A stretch of 11,024 nt of DNA, from contig JAHEDF010000082.1 of the NCBI GenBank assembly GCA_024641365.1, positions 1-11,024 of the forward strand. Reading direction: 5' to 3'. Numbering within the stretch: the stretch's first letter is position 1; each line of letters opens with the position of its first letter. Origin of the DNA: Planctomycetota bacterium. Lineage in GTDB: Bacteria > Planctomycetota > UBA11346. Made by a program: the position numbers and the translations under genes. The notes beneath the pieces are model-generated. The model was not told the origin of the DNA, searched no databases, and saw only the letters and a list, made by a program, of their open reading frames with translations. Below, in pieces: positions 1 through 8,300 of the stretch.

Positions 1-897
1 ACGATTAAGTGATGAGCGAAAACCGGCAATTTTCTCAAATCCATAATAACTATATATATTAACCAGGAATTCTAATGCGCGGACATTCTCTTCGGTATAA
101 ATAGAAATACTGCCATCCTCAAGCACGTCAAAGCCACCTCCAAATAATTTGGCGAGGAATAATAAACGGTTTGGGAGAAAACCAATACGCACCAAATCAC
201 CATTATTATCATAATGGTCTAGCTTCCTCCCTAATTCGACTAATTCCTCCAAGGTGTCCGGTAATTCATCCTTATCGTAACCCACTGCACGTAATCGTTC
301 GCTTTGATAATAGATGCCGAATGTATTGAGACCAATCGACATGCCGTACATTTTACCATTGTACATACCTGATTCCAAAACAACCGGGTAACAATCTTCA
401 CGTAAAATGCGCCATTCTTCCGCCGTAAAAAAATTATCTAATGGTTCAATGAGACCATCAGCTGCCCAGCCCGATACAGTCGGGCTCCATTGCGTTACCA
501 CATCCGGCGGTTTTCCTCCGGCTACAGCCAACATATATTTTTGCGTCGTCACATTTGAAGGAACTGATAAACCAATAACTTCATAATCAGCTTGCGACTC
601 ATTAAATAATTTAATGATATTATCGATGACTAATTTACGTTCTCCGGTCCATTGATGCCAGACATGCACAGGTTTTCGTTCTGGATACTGGCGTTCTAAT
701 GGAGCTGGAATGGCGTACCACGCTAACGCCCAAACAACCGAAAATGCAATCAGAATACGTGCAAGCCATGGTACAATTGATCGTTGTGGCGGACGGTTGG
801 CTGCCGTCACTTTGGCAGATAAACGAACTGTATGGCTATCACGATTATTTTGCGGCTCGTCATCACCGAATGGATCATCGAATGAATTAGTCGCCAT
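1..897 (-). CDS. Sugar ABC transporter solute-binding protein, membrane-anchored (3' end outside window)
   Basis: This is probably the extracellular substrate-binding component of a carbohydrate ABC importer (family 1 / COG1653 type). The visible 299 codons are open from ATG at 897 to the left edge. Residues 1-42 are hydrophilic and acidic at the start. Residues about 43-64 form a hydrophobic helix rich in I, L, A and W (PWLARILIAFSVVWALAW). The mature-like domain then begins with VHVWHQWTGE at 77-86, the usual first strand of these proteins. It continues with GGKPPDVV at 127-134, YNGKMYGMSIGLNTFGIYY at 179-197, and a helix and turn containing DELPDTLEEL. There is no lipobox cysteine, so it appears to be held by an uncleaved N-terminal helix, not by lipid. 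The start overlaps the upstream permease gene by 11 bases and has no good Shine-Dalgarno sequence, which suggests translational coupling. The C-terminal part is unseen, so a fusion to another domain cannot be excluded. The substrate cannot be deduced. Confidence 0.9.
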   Translation of the reverse strand, partial: MATNSFDDPFGDDEPQNNRDSHTVRLSAKVTAANRPPQRSIVPWLARILIAFSVVWALAWYAIPAPLERQYPERKPVHVWHQWTGERKLVIDNIIKLFNESQADYEVIGLSVPSNVTTQKYMLAVAGGKPPDVVTQWSPTVSGWAADGLIEPLDNFFTAEEWRILREDCYPVVLESGMYNGKMYGMSIGLNTFGIYYQSERLRAVGYDKDELPDTLEELVELGRKLDHYDNNGDLVRIGFLPNRLLFLAKLFGGGFDVLEDGSISIYTEENVRALEFLVNIYSYYGFEKIAGFRSSLNR

Positions 898-1753
898 AAT
901 GCACCCAACGTCGTTGTGATTTAAAGACAAAGAACGTAATGGTTGCGACAATTACAAACATGATCCATGCCAACGCACTTGCATATCCTAAATCTAAATA
1001 CTGCCAGGCGCGATAAAATAAATACAAGGCAAGAAACAGCGTGCTTTCTTGCGGGCCACCGCTGGTTAAAATATAGGCTTGGGTAAAATACTGAAATGCA
1101 TGAATGATTCCGATAACTAAATTAAAAAATATGACTGGGGTCATCATGGGCATGGTAATATGCAGGGCACGTTGCCAGGCATTCGCGCCATCAATGCGCG
1201 CCGCTTCATACAAAGACACGGGGACGTCTTTTAATCCGGCTAAATAAATAACTAAACTGCCGCCAATTCCCCATACCGATAAAAGGATCAGCGTCGTCAT
1301 CGACCAAGCTGGATCTTGCAACCACGCAGGACCGTCAATGCCGATCAGTCCTAATAAATTATTAATAAGACCGATTTGCGGATTCAACACCCACATAAAA
1401 ACCACAGAAGTTGCAACCATCGGGACTATGTGCGGCAGGAAAAATATGGTGCGATAAATAGCAATGCCACGAATGTCTAAATTTAATAACAGTGCCAACA
1501 CAAATGCTGTACATACACACAACGGTACTGCTACTAATGCATAGGTTAACGTATTGGCGAGTGAGCGCCAAAAACTGGGGTCATCAAATAGCAGGGTATG
1601 ATAATTTTCCAACCCGACCCACTGTGGTGATGCCGTTGCTGTATAATGGGTAAATGATAAAAAAATGCTGGCCAAAAAAGGCATGGCGGTAAAGACCGAA
1701 AAGCCGACCAACCACAACCCAATAAACAAATAGCCCTGATAATTTTTTTTCAC
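887..1753 (-). CDS. Sugar ABC transporter permease, MalF/UgpA type
   Basis: This is an inner-membrane permease subunit of a carbohydrate ABC importer (COG1175 type), 288 residues, close to the family's usual length. Six hydrophobic segments lie near residues 8-33, 70-91, 103-125, 150-172, 205-226 and 257-278. The cytoplasmic EAA loop that docks to the ATPase is at about 183-203 (EAARIDGANAWQRALHITMP) and matches the family pattern EAA-x3-G-x9-I-x-LP, with MP in place of LP. The start is GTG at 1753, preceded by GAGGA about 10 bases upstream, and is followed at once by a run of eight A's encoding Lys-Lys-Asn. It normally pairs with a MalG-type permease and an ATPase, neither of which is in view; they may lie to the left. 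The stop codon overlaps the start of the binding-protein gene. Confidence 0.95.
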   Translation of the reverse strand: MKKNYQGYLFIGLWLVGFSVFTAMPFLASIFLSFTHYTATASPQWVGLENYHTLLFDDPSFWRSLANTLTYALVAVPLCVCTAFVLALLLNLDIRGIAIYRTIFFLPHIVPMVATSVVFMWVLNPQIGLINNLLGLIGIDGPAWLQDPAWSMTTLILLSVWGIGGSLVIYLAGLKDVPVSLYEAARIDGANAWQRALHITMPMMTPVIFFNLVIGIIHAFQYFTQAYILTSGGPQESTLFLALYLFYRAWQYLDLGYASALAWIMFVIVATITFFVFKSQRRWVHYGD

Positions 1754-1785
1754 GTGAGTATTATCCTCAACGTGCCTGTCCGACT

Positions 1786-1797
1786 TCCGAACTCGGA
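1786..1797. repeat. Short inverted repeat in transporter leader
   Basis: The arms TCCGA and TCGGA are separated by two bases. The repeat lies about 33 bases upstream of the permease GTG, within the proposed 5' leader of the transporter transcript. It could be a small operator half-site pair, but a repeat this short can also arise by chance. Confidence 0.25.
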
Positions 1798-1848
1798 TAC
1801 ATATTTCATCGGCGGTCTAAGGACCAGTTTGTTGAACATAGCTCTAAG

Positions 1849-1876
1849 ATGATAACACTGGCTCAAAAGACATCAA
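1849..1876 (-). promoter_or_regulatory. Candidate sigma-70-type promoter for the transporter operon
   Basis: On the minus strand the -35 candidate is TTGATG (1871-1876) and the -10 candidate is TATCAT (1849-1854, five of six consensus bases), with a 16-base spacer. The bases TGT directly before the -10 make it an extended -10 element. It would give a leader of roughly 90 bases before the permease start. The call rests on consensus matching only. Confidence 0.35.
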
Positions 1877-2016
1877 ACCACCGCGAAATGAATAGCTATG
1901 CTCAATTTAAGTCCATTTCTGGAGTCAGCTACGACCACCATCTTGTGTTGTCGTCCGCACCTCTTAACCACGGCCCCTGCAGAATGATGGCAGAATCTTG
2001 AATTCATCGCCCTGTT

Positions 2017-2021
2017 AGGAG
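2017..2021 (+). promoter_or_regulatory. Strong ribosome-binding site for the Gfo/Idh/MocA gene
   Basis: AGGAG lies seven bases before ATG at 2029. This near-ideal spacing fixes the start of the oxidoreductase, and the protein then begins directly with the first strand of its Rossmann fold. Confidence 0.8.
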
Positions 2022-2028
2022 CACACAC

Positions 2029-3117
2029 ATGGCCACTATTGGCGTCGCAATTATCGGAGCAGGCGGTATCGCCCTTGCAAATCACCTTCCTGGTTTGGCG
2101 TTATGCCCTGACACAAAAGTCGTCGCAGTTTGTGATGCTGATCCAGCAACATTGGAAAAAGCGAAAGCGACCACCGGCGCATCTATTGCATCGACGGATT
2201 GGAAAGATGTCGTTACTCGAGACGAAGTACATGCAGTCATTATTTGTACGCCCAATCATGTGCATGCACCGTGCGCGATTGCCGCTGCTCAAGAAGGTAA
2301 ACATGTGCTGTGCGAAAAACCAATTGCGATGGATACCGCTCAATCGTTAGCGATGTGGCGCGCTGCTGAACAGGCTAAAGTCCGTCACATGACCGCATTC
2401 ACGTACCGCTTTGTTCCAGCCATGCGCTATATTGCTCATTTAGTGCAAGCGGGTGCAGTCGGAACGCCCTATCATTTTCGCGTCCATCGTTTGCAAGATT
2501 GGGGCGTTCGTTATTTAGGGTGGCGCCAACAAAAACAATTTGCGGCAACCGGCGAAATGGGCGACATGTTATCGCACCGCATTGATTATGGACACTTATT
2601 AGTTGGCCAAATTGCAAACCTTGCTGCACAAACACGATTATTGGTTACAGAACGTGGCGGTAAACCAGCTGACGTTGAAGACTGGGTTGCTGTGCTCGCT
2701 AATTTTAAAAATGGCGCGACTGGGGTGATGGAAAGTAGTAAATTAGCAACCGGATGTGGTGAAGGCAAAGACAGCCCTGATCGCTGCGAAGTTAATGGCA
2801 CTGAAGGTACGTTAGTTTATCAACTCGCAAAACCACATGCCATATTACGCGCATCGAAAAATGATAAAATATTAAAAGAAGAAGAAGTCCCTCGTGAATT
2901 TTTAACCTATCCAAAATCGCCACGCGATCCGTACAATGGTGATCCGCTAGTCACATTCCGCTACGACCAAAATGTAGAATTTATTCATGCAATTTTAGAA
3001 GGCCGCCCATGTACGCCATCATTTGCTGATGGCACTGCTGCCCAAGCCGTCATGGATGCCGCACTCGTTGCCGCTGCAGAACGACGCTGGGTCGATCTCG
3101 TATATCCAACCGTTTAA
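2029..3117 (+). CDS. Gfo/Idh/MocA family NAD(P)-dependent oxidoreductase
   Basis: This is a cytoplasmic dehydrogenase that most likely oxidises or reduces a hydroxyl of a sugar, inositol or glycoside derivative using NAD(P). The 362 residues match the family length. An N-terminal Rossmann fold opens with GAGGIA at 10-15 in the dinucleotide-binding loop. The conserved CEKPIA at 95-100 contains the family's catalytic Lys97. The C-terminal alpha/beta domain carries the active-site pattern D179-x3-H183-x2-D186 (GDMLSHRIDYGH). There is no signal peptide or Tat leader, unlike many surface Gfo/Idh proteins of PVC bacteria, so it should act inside the cell. It is followed after 23 bp by a short-chain dehydrogenase gene, almost certainly in the same transcript, and is divergent from a sugar-uptake operon. 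Both points suggest a role in processing an imported sugar. The exact substrate cannot be told from sequence. Confidence 0.95.
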   Translation: MATIGVAIIGAGGIALANHLPGLALCPDTKVVAVCDADPATLEKAKATTGASIASTDWKDVVTRDEVHAVIICTPNHVHAPCAIAAAQEGKHVLCEKPIAMDTAQSLAMWRAAEQAKVRHMTAFTYRFVPAMRYIAHLVQAGAVGTPYHFRVHRLQDWGVRYLGWRQQKQFAATGEMGDMLSHRIDYGHLLVGQIANLAAQTRLLVTERGGKPADVEDWVAVLANFKNGATGVMESSKLATGCGEGKDSPDRCEVNGTEGTLVYQLAKPHAILRASKNDKILKEEEVPREFLTYPKSPRDPYNGDPLVTFRYDQNVEFIHAILEGRPCTPSFADGTAAQAVMDAALVAAAERRWVDLVYPTV

Positions 3118-3140
3118 ACAGATTAAGAAAGCAATAAGTT

Positions 3141-3860
3141 ATGTCGAAACATGCAATTATTACTGGTGCCGGAAGTGGGGTGGGACAAGCGACCGCTCTC
3201 GCATTAGCTGAACGCGGCTGGACCGTGTCTATTCTCGGGCGCCGTGCCGAGAATTTAAATGAAACAATTGCCAAAGCTGGCGCAAACGCACAAAAAATTG
3301 ATGCCTATCCCTGCGACATAGGTGAATCAAGCGCGGTGTCTAAAGTCGTTGCCACTATTTTAGGTAAACACGGTCAGGTCCAAGCATTAGTTAATTCAGC
3401 CGGTGGTAATATTCCGCGCCGCAGTCTGGGTGAATTGAGTTTAAGTGACTGGAAGGCTGTACTGGATACGAATTTAAACGGCACCTATTATTTAATTAAT
3501 GCGGTATTGCCAATGATGCGCAAACAAAAAGAAGGTACGATTGTCAATATTATTAGTGACGCTGGCATGAAAGCGAATGTCGTAGCTGGACCGTCTTACA
3601 TCGCTTCTAAATTTGCGGTCAATGGTTTGACGCAATCCATTAATTGTGAAGAAGCAAAGAATGGTATCCGTGCCGTTGGCTTATTTCCTGGGGAAATTAA
3701 TACGCCAATATTGGACAAGCGTCCGTCTCCTCCGCCAATGGAGGCGCGCAAACATATGTTGCAAGCCGAAGATGTTGCCGCTTGTGCGGTCTTAGCTATT
3801 GAATTGCCATACAATGCGGTGATTGAACAGCTGTTATTACGACCACGGGCGTTAGTCTGA
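3141..3860 (+). CDS. Short-chain dehydrogenase/reductase (SDR) family oxidoreductase
   Basis: This is a classical cytoplasmic SDR of 239 residues. The cofactor loop TGAGSGVG is at 8-15. Other family landmarks are CDI at 58-60, NSAG at 85-88, the structural Asn111, catalytic Ser139 and the Y153-x3-K157 pair (YIASK). They are followed by the substrate-side PGEINTP segment at 183-189, so all catalytic residues are present. Lys, Arg and Arg residues at 34-35 after the second strand (LGRR) would favour NADP over NAD, though this is only suggestive. It lies 23 bp after the Gfo/Idh/MocA gene, has only a weak ribosome-binding site (AAGAAAG), and is probably co-transcribed and perhaps translationally assisted. 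The pair could carry out consecutive redox steps on one sugar or polyol. An unrelated housekeeping reductase role is also possible. Confidence 0.95.
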   Translation: MSKHAIITGAGSGVGQATALALAERGWTVSILGRRAENLNETIAKAGANAQKIDAYPCDIGESSAVSKVVATILGKHGQVQALVNSAGGNIPRRSLGELSLSDWKAVLDTNLNGTYYLINAVLPMMRKQKEGTIVNIISDAGMKANVVAGPSYIASKFAVNGLTQSINCEEAKNGIRAVGLFPGEINTPILDKRPSPPPMEARKHMLQAEDVAACAVLAIELPYNAVIEQLLLRPRALV

Positions 3861-3880
3861 ACTCAAAGTGAATTCTGCTT

Positions 3881-3923
3881 AACCATTTCGCTGGTTACGT
3901 TTAACTGTTTAAATCTATTTTTT
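3881..3923 (+). terminator. Weak possible terminator between convergent genes
   Basis: The 65-bp gap between the SDR gene and the convergent DUF1501 gene holds two small hairpins. One is AACCA/TGGTT with a six-base loop (3881-3896). The other is an all-AT stem, TTTAA/TTAAA with a four-base loop (3900-3913). Six T's follow at 3918-3923. The position fits a terminator for the oxidoreductase transcript, but the stems are short and weak. Confidence 0.3.
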
Positions 3924-3925
3924 CC

Positions 3926-5344
3926 TTACGCCAAAATGGCTTTGACCACATGGCCTTCAACGTCAGTTAATCGATAATCTCGACCATTAAAGCGATAGGT
4001 TAATCGTTCATGATCAAGACCCATCAGGTGTAAAATAGTTGCATGTAGGTCGTGGACATCGACTTTTCCCTCGGCGGCTTTGTGACCTATTTCATCGGTC
4101 GCTCCGTAATGAACGCCCGGTTTAATGCCAGCTCCAGCAAACCAAGTGGTAAAGGCATGCGGATTATGATCTCGTCCCGTAGCGGCACTATTTTTAGCGC
4201 GTTGCACGACTGGTAAGCGACCAAATTCACCGCCCCATATTACTAGTGTTTGATCTAATAATCCGCGTTGTGCTAAATCAGCTAATAAGCCCGCAATCGG
4301 TTTATCAGTTTCACCAGCAAAGCCGCGATGATTGTCTGCGATATCTTTATGACCATCCCAACTCTTTTCGTTTTCCATGCCGCCGGAGTAAATTTGCACA
4401 CAACGCACACCGCGCTCAACCATGCGTCGGGCCATTAAACATTGCCGACCGTAATGCGCACAGCGATTATCATCTAAGCCATAAAGTTTTCGAATGTATT
4501 CCGGTTCTTTGTCGATATCCAATGCTTCCGGAGCCGCAGATTGCATGCGATAGGCTAATTCAAAACTTTCAATACGTGCTTCTAATTCACTGTCTCCTCG
4601 TGCATTTTCTTTTCCTAATTTACCAAGTAAATCTAACTGGCTGCGTTGATGAATGTCAGCAATGTCCTTTGGACGTTGTAAATCATTAATCGGCACACCG
4701 GTGGGACGAAGTCCGGTTCCCTGATATATACTTGGTAAAAATCCGGCACTCCAATTAGCCGCATGTCCTTTGGGTACACCACGTCCTTTGGGATCGTACA
4801 TAACGACAAATGCTGGCAAATCTCGGCTTTCACTGCCAATGCCGTAGGTCAACCACGCACCAAAACTTGGAAAACCCATGCGCGCCATGCCTGAATTTAT
4901 TTTAAGCAGCGCTGGTGCGTGATTATTAGAATCGGTCCAGCAGCCATGTAAAAATGACATTTTATCAACATGTTTTGCCATTTCTGGAAATATATCTGAC
5001 ACCCATGAACCGCTTTGTCCATATTGTTTAAATGAAAATGGTGACTTCATTAACGGACCAACTTGGTCGGTAAAAAATCCCGTATCTTTATCAAACCCAG
5101 CTAATTCCTGTCCGTCACGTTTGGTTAATTCCGGTTTATAATCAAAGGTATCTATATGACTTGGTCCGCCATTCATAAACAACCAAATGACTGACTTCGC
5201 TTTGGTCTTAAAATGTGGTGGTTTTGCTGCCAGTGGATTAACGCCTTCCCCAGCCAATAATCCCTGATCCTGTAAGAGACTGGCCAATCCTAAAATTCCC
5301 ATGCCACAGCCAGCTTTTTGTAATAATGCTCGTCGATTTAACAT
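3926..5344 (-). CDS. DUF1501 domain-containing exported protein
   Basis: This is a planctomycete-type DUF1501 protein of 472 residues, the usual size. DUF1501 falls in the alkaline-phosphatase/sulfatase superfamily, but no reaction is established for it. The N-terminus NRRALLQKAGCGMGILGLASLL (from residue 3) has the twin arginine and hydrophobic stretch of a Tat-type leader, so export in folded form is likely. Family landmarks are MNGGPSHIDTFDYKP at 57-71, YSGGMENEKSWDGH at 319-332, WGGEFGR at 370-376, GRDHNPHAFT at 390-399 and VHDLHATILHLMG at 430-442. The Asp and His clusters in these segments are the likely metal and active-site positions. The gene starts 13 bp after the DUF1553 gene with AAAGGA (5351-5356) in front of ATG, so the two form one unit. 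It converges on the SDR gene. The physiological substrate is unknown; sulfate- or phosphate-ester hydrolysis is only a guess from the fold. Confidence 0.95.
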   Translation of the reverse strand: MLNRRALLQKAGCGMGILGLASLLQDQGLLAGEGVNPLAAKPPHFKTKAKSVIWLFMNGGPSHIDTFDYKPELTKRDGQELAGFDKDTGFFTDQVGPLMKSPFSFKQYGQSGSWVSDIFPEMAKHVDKMSFLHGCWTDSNNHAPALLKINSGMARMGFPSFGAWLTYGIGSESRDLPAFVVMYDPKGRGVPKGHAANWSAGFLPSIYQGTGLRPTGVPINDLQRPKDIADIHQRSQLDLLGKLGKENARGDSELEARIESFELAYRMQSAAPEALDIDKEPEYIRKLYGLDDNRCAHYGRQCLMARRMVERGVRCVQIYSGGMENEKSWDGHKDIADNHRGFAGETDKPIAGLLADLAQRGLLDQTLVIWGGEFGRLPVVQRAKNSAATGRDHNPHAFTTWFAGAGIKPGVHYGATDEIGHKAAEGKVDVHDLHATILHLMGLDHERLTYRFNGRDYRLTDVEGHVVKAILA

Positions 5345-5357
5345 AAGTTATCCTTTC

Positions 5358-8300
5358 TTAATACACGTAAATAACATCGTTCAGACACAGCACGGTGTGT
5401 GCAAAGTCTGTTAGTGCTAAACGTCGATCACCATTACGAACTGACGTTTGTTTTTTGATAAATGCCTGTGCTTCCTGTTTCTCATAAGCACTGGGTAATC
5501 GACCAAGCGCAAGTAACCATGCTTTATCAATAAGTGCTGCATCATCTTTTTCTCCGGTAATACGACTCGCAAAACCATCTGCCCACAAACGTGTTTGTGG
5601 ATTATTGAGTAATGCCAATGCTTGTGGGGCAATGGTTGTGGTTGGACGCGTGTCGACGCTTTGTAATGGCTCAGGAAAATCAAAGGTGGTTAGGAATGGA
5701 ATTAAAGCGCTGCGTTTAATAGTAAAATAAATGCTGCGACGGCGGCTTGATTCATTACGCGTTCCAGCTCCAAAAGGTGTTTCATCTAACATACTGCTGA
5801 TAAATAACAGCGAATCACGAATCGCTTCTGCCTCTAGGCGACGACGATGCTGACTGCTAAACCACGTTGCTTCTGGATCTGCTGCTTTGGTAGCTGCCGA
5901 AACTTCACTGCCTTGCTGATAAGTCGCAGATAAAACGATAGAGCGAATTAATGGTTTTATTTTCCAGTCACCTGCAATTAATTCACTCGCCATCCAATCA
6001 ATGAGCTCTGGATGAGTCGGCTTTGCACCGTTCAATCCAATATCGCTTGGTGTCGCCGCAAGTGCTTTGCCAAATAAATGCTGCCACAATCTATTTACTA
6101 AGACACGGGCCGCTAAACGTCCCGAACCTTTTTCCACATCCATAATCCAGTCGGACAGCGCACGTCGACGGTATGATGTGTGCCATGCTTTCGGCGGTGC
6201 CGTCTGCCACGCGCTGGCTTCATTGTTCATAAATACTGGCCAAAATGATTGCTGCACGATGTCTTTTTTTTGATCGGGATCACCGCGACGTAAGAAATAG
6301 GTGTCATTAAAAAAGTCCGCGCCTTGCGTATGTAAGCGCACCGCCTTTACGCCTTCGCTGCCAATTAATATTTTTTCAACTGTGCGTTGTGGTTTTTTGG
6401 CTAAGTGCTCATCGGCTTTTTTCCTTAGTGCACGCCAGCCGTCGTCTTGTTGTCCAATCCATGTCATTAATGTTTTATTGTGTTCGTCTGTGCGTTCAGT
6501 AATAGGCACACGTAATGCGTCGTAAATTGCTGGGTGCATAATGCCGCCCGCTAGAGCGACGTCTTCTGACGTAAAAGAAAAGCGCGAACGCCCGATGGCG
6601 TGTTGTGAATTATTTTGAAAACTCAGTTCAATGGTAATGGTTGCACCATGCGGATTCTCTAGTGGTTGTGCAAACGTATAAACAGCAGCGTGATCCTGTC
6701 CGAATTGTGGATCAACCGCCCATCCTGAGGTACTATCATCATCAATCGTTGCACTTACCGGTAATCCTGGCTGATCAAAAGTCGATTGAGGATTAATTAA
6801 CGTTATAGGAATTGGCTTACTTTTTTTATCTGCTTTCTTATCACGCGCGGTGACAGCCACGTTAGTTAAACAAAAATTTCCATTTCCCGCACGGCCTGGA
6901 CCACCTTTGGGAAGGGATGGATCACGTAATGCATCAATGCGTAAGCCTCTTATATTTTTTTGCTCCGTATTAATGACTATTGTGTACGTATCATGCGTCG
7001 ATGCCTTACCGCTTACCAACAACGATCCATCATTCTGTGGTGTAAACTTTGCCTTACTGCTTGCTGTACTGCTACTCGCAACAGCCACCAACCATGATGC
7101 TTTACCTGCTAATTCTTTTTCCGCTGCTGCTAATTTCTTTAGCAGTTTATTATTTTCGTACGCAATGAGAGTATCTTCATATGGTTGATGTGCCTTTTCG
7201 AATGCTTCGACTTCTTTTTCAAATAATGCGGGTGTGACATCTCGCTCAACCTCACTGCGCACGGTCGTGGTAAAAGTTGACAATAAATGATAATAATCGC
7301 GTTGGCTAATCGGGTCATATTTATGGTCATGGCAGCGTGCGCATCCAACCGTGGTGCCAAGTACAGTCGAAAAGGTCGTCGATAACATGTCATCAAGCGC
7401 ATCATAACGTGCCTTTTCCGCTTCATTTTTTGTGATTTGAGTTGGCCACACCCCAGCCGCAATAAAGCCCGTTGCTCGTAATGCTTCGGTATTGTCTGGC
7501 GCAATTTCATCGCCAGCTAACTGCCAACGAACAAATTGGTCATATGGCATATCCGCATTCAGTGCGCGAATAACAAAATCCCGATAATGATAAGCAAATG
7601 GTCGATCATAATCTTGTTCATAACCATGACTTTCGGCAAAACGTGCTAAGTCTAACCAGTGACGTGCCCACCGTTCACCGAATCGGGGGCTCGCTAATAA
7701 GTGATCAACTACTTTTTCGAGTGCATTATCTGATGTGTCGGCAATAAATTCATCTATCGTTGATGGAGTTGGCGGAATACCCGTTATATCAAGATATAAA
7801 CGACGAATTAAAATGCGACGGTCTGCCGCTGCGGTTACTGGAATACTTTTCTTCTCTAAGGTTGCTTTTATAAAATTATCAATCGGATTTTTTATCCAGG
7901 TTTTTTCTTTAACTTTCGGAATCGTTGGCCGTTCAAGTTTTTTATAGGACCAATGATTCGCTATCAGCTGTGGGTCAATGCCCTTTTTCTTAGGTGGCTC
8001 TTCCGTGCGCGGATCTGGTGCGCCGCGTTTTACCCAGGCTTCAAAATCGGCGATTACCGCGTCCGGCAATTTCTTTTTCGGCGGCATTTCCAAATTTTCA
8101 TCGTGATAGCGAATTGCTTTAATTAACAGACTTTTGTCTGGATCGCCGGGGACAATGGCTGGACCAGCTTCGCCTCCTTTTAAAAGACCTGCTGCATAAT
8201 CGAGATGCAGGCCTGCTTTAACTTTTTCAGCCGCGCTATGACATTTGTAGCACGACTCGACAAGCACAGGGCGAATCTTTTTTTCAAAAAATGCGATCCC

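Larger units (their letters stand above)
1754..2028. promoter_or_regulatory. Divergent intergenic region between transporter and oxidoreductase genes
   Basis: This 275-bp spacer separates the minus-strand transporter operon from the plus-strand oxidoreductase pair, so it should carry promoters for both. I can point to one plausible minus-strand promoter and one short inverted repeat, listed separately. For the plus-strand genes I see a clear ribosome-binding site but no convincing -35/-10 pair. I recognise no riboswitch and no LacI-type operator palindrome. No credible small gene is present. Confidence 0.6.

Noticed and set aside
699..919. Short plus-strand open frames opposite the binding-protein start
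   Set aside because: They are antisense to the coupled permease/binding-protein genes, and neither has a family signature.
1943..1971. Possible plus-strand promoter TTGTGT with a TAACCA-like -10 before the Gfo/Idh/MocA gene
   Set aside because: Only about half of the consensus positions match in the -10 box, so it is no better than chance.
4246..4689. A 147-residue plus-strand open frame opposite the DUF1501 gene
   Set aside because: It lies wholly inside a well-conserved gene on the other strand, has no ribosome-binding site, and its translation shows no recognisable domain or membrane pattern.
6264..6271. Eight-T run (A8 on the coding strand) in the DUF1553 gene as a possible frameshift or pseudogene sign
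   Set aside because: The frame is continuous on both sides, and conserved motifs occur before (CHDHKYDP) and after (VNRLWQHLFGKAL) the run.
7139..7510. A 123-residue minus-strand open frame within the DUF1553 gene
   Set aside because: It is an alternate frame of the intact 1004-residue protein, and its translation is low-quality and rich in Arg, His and Met.
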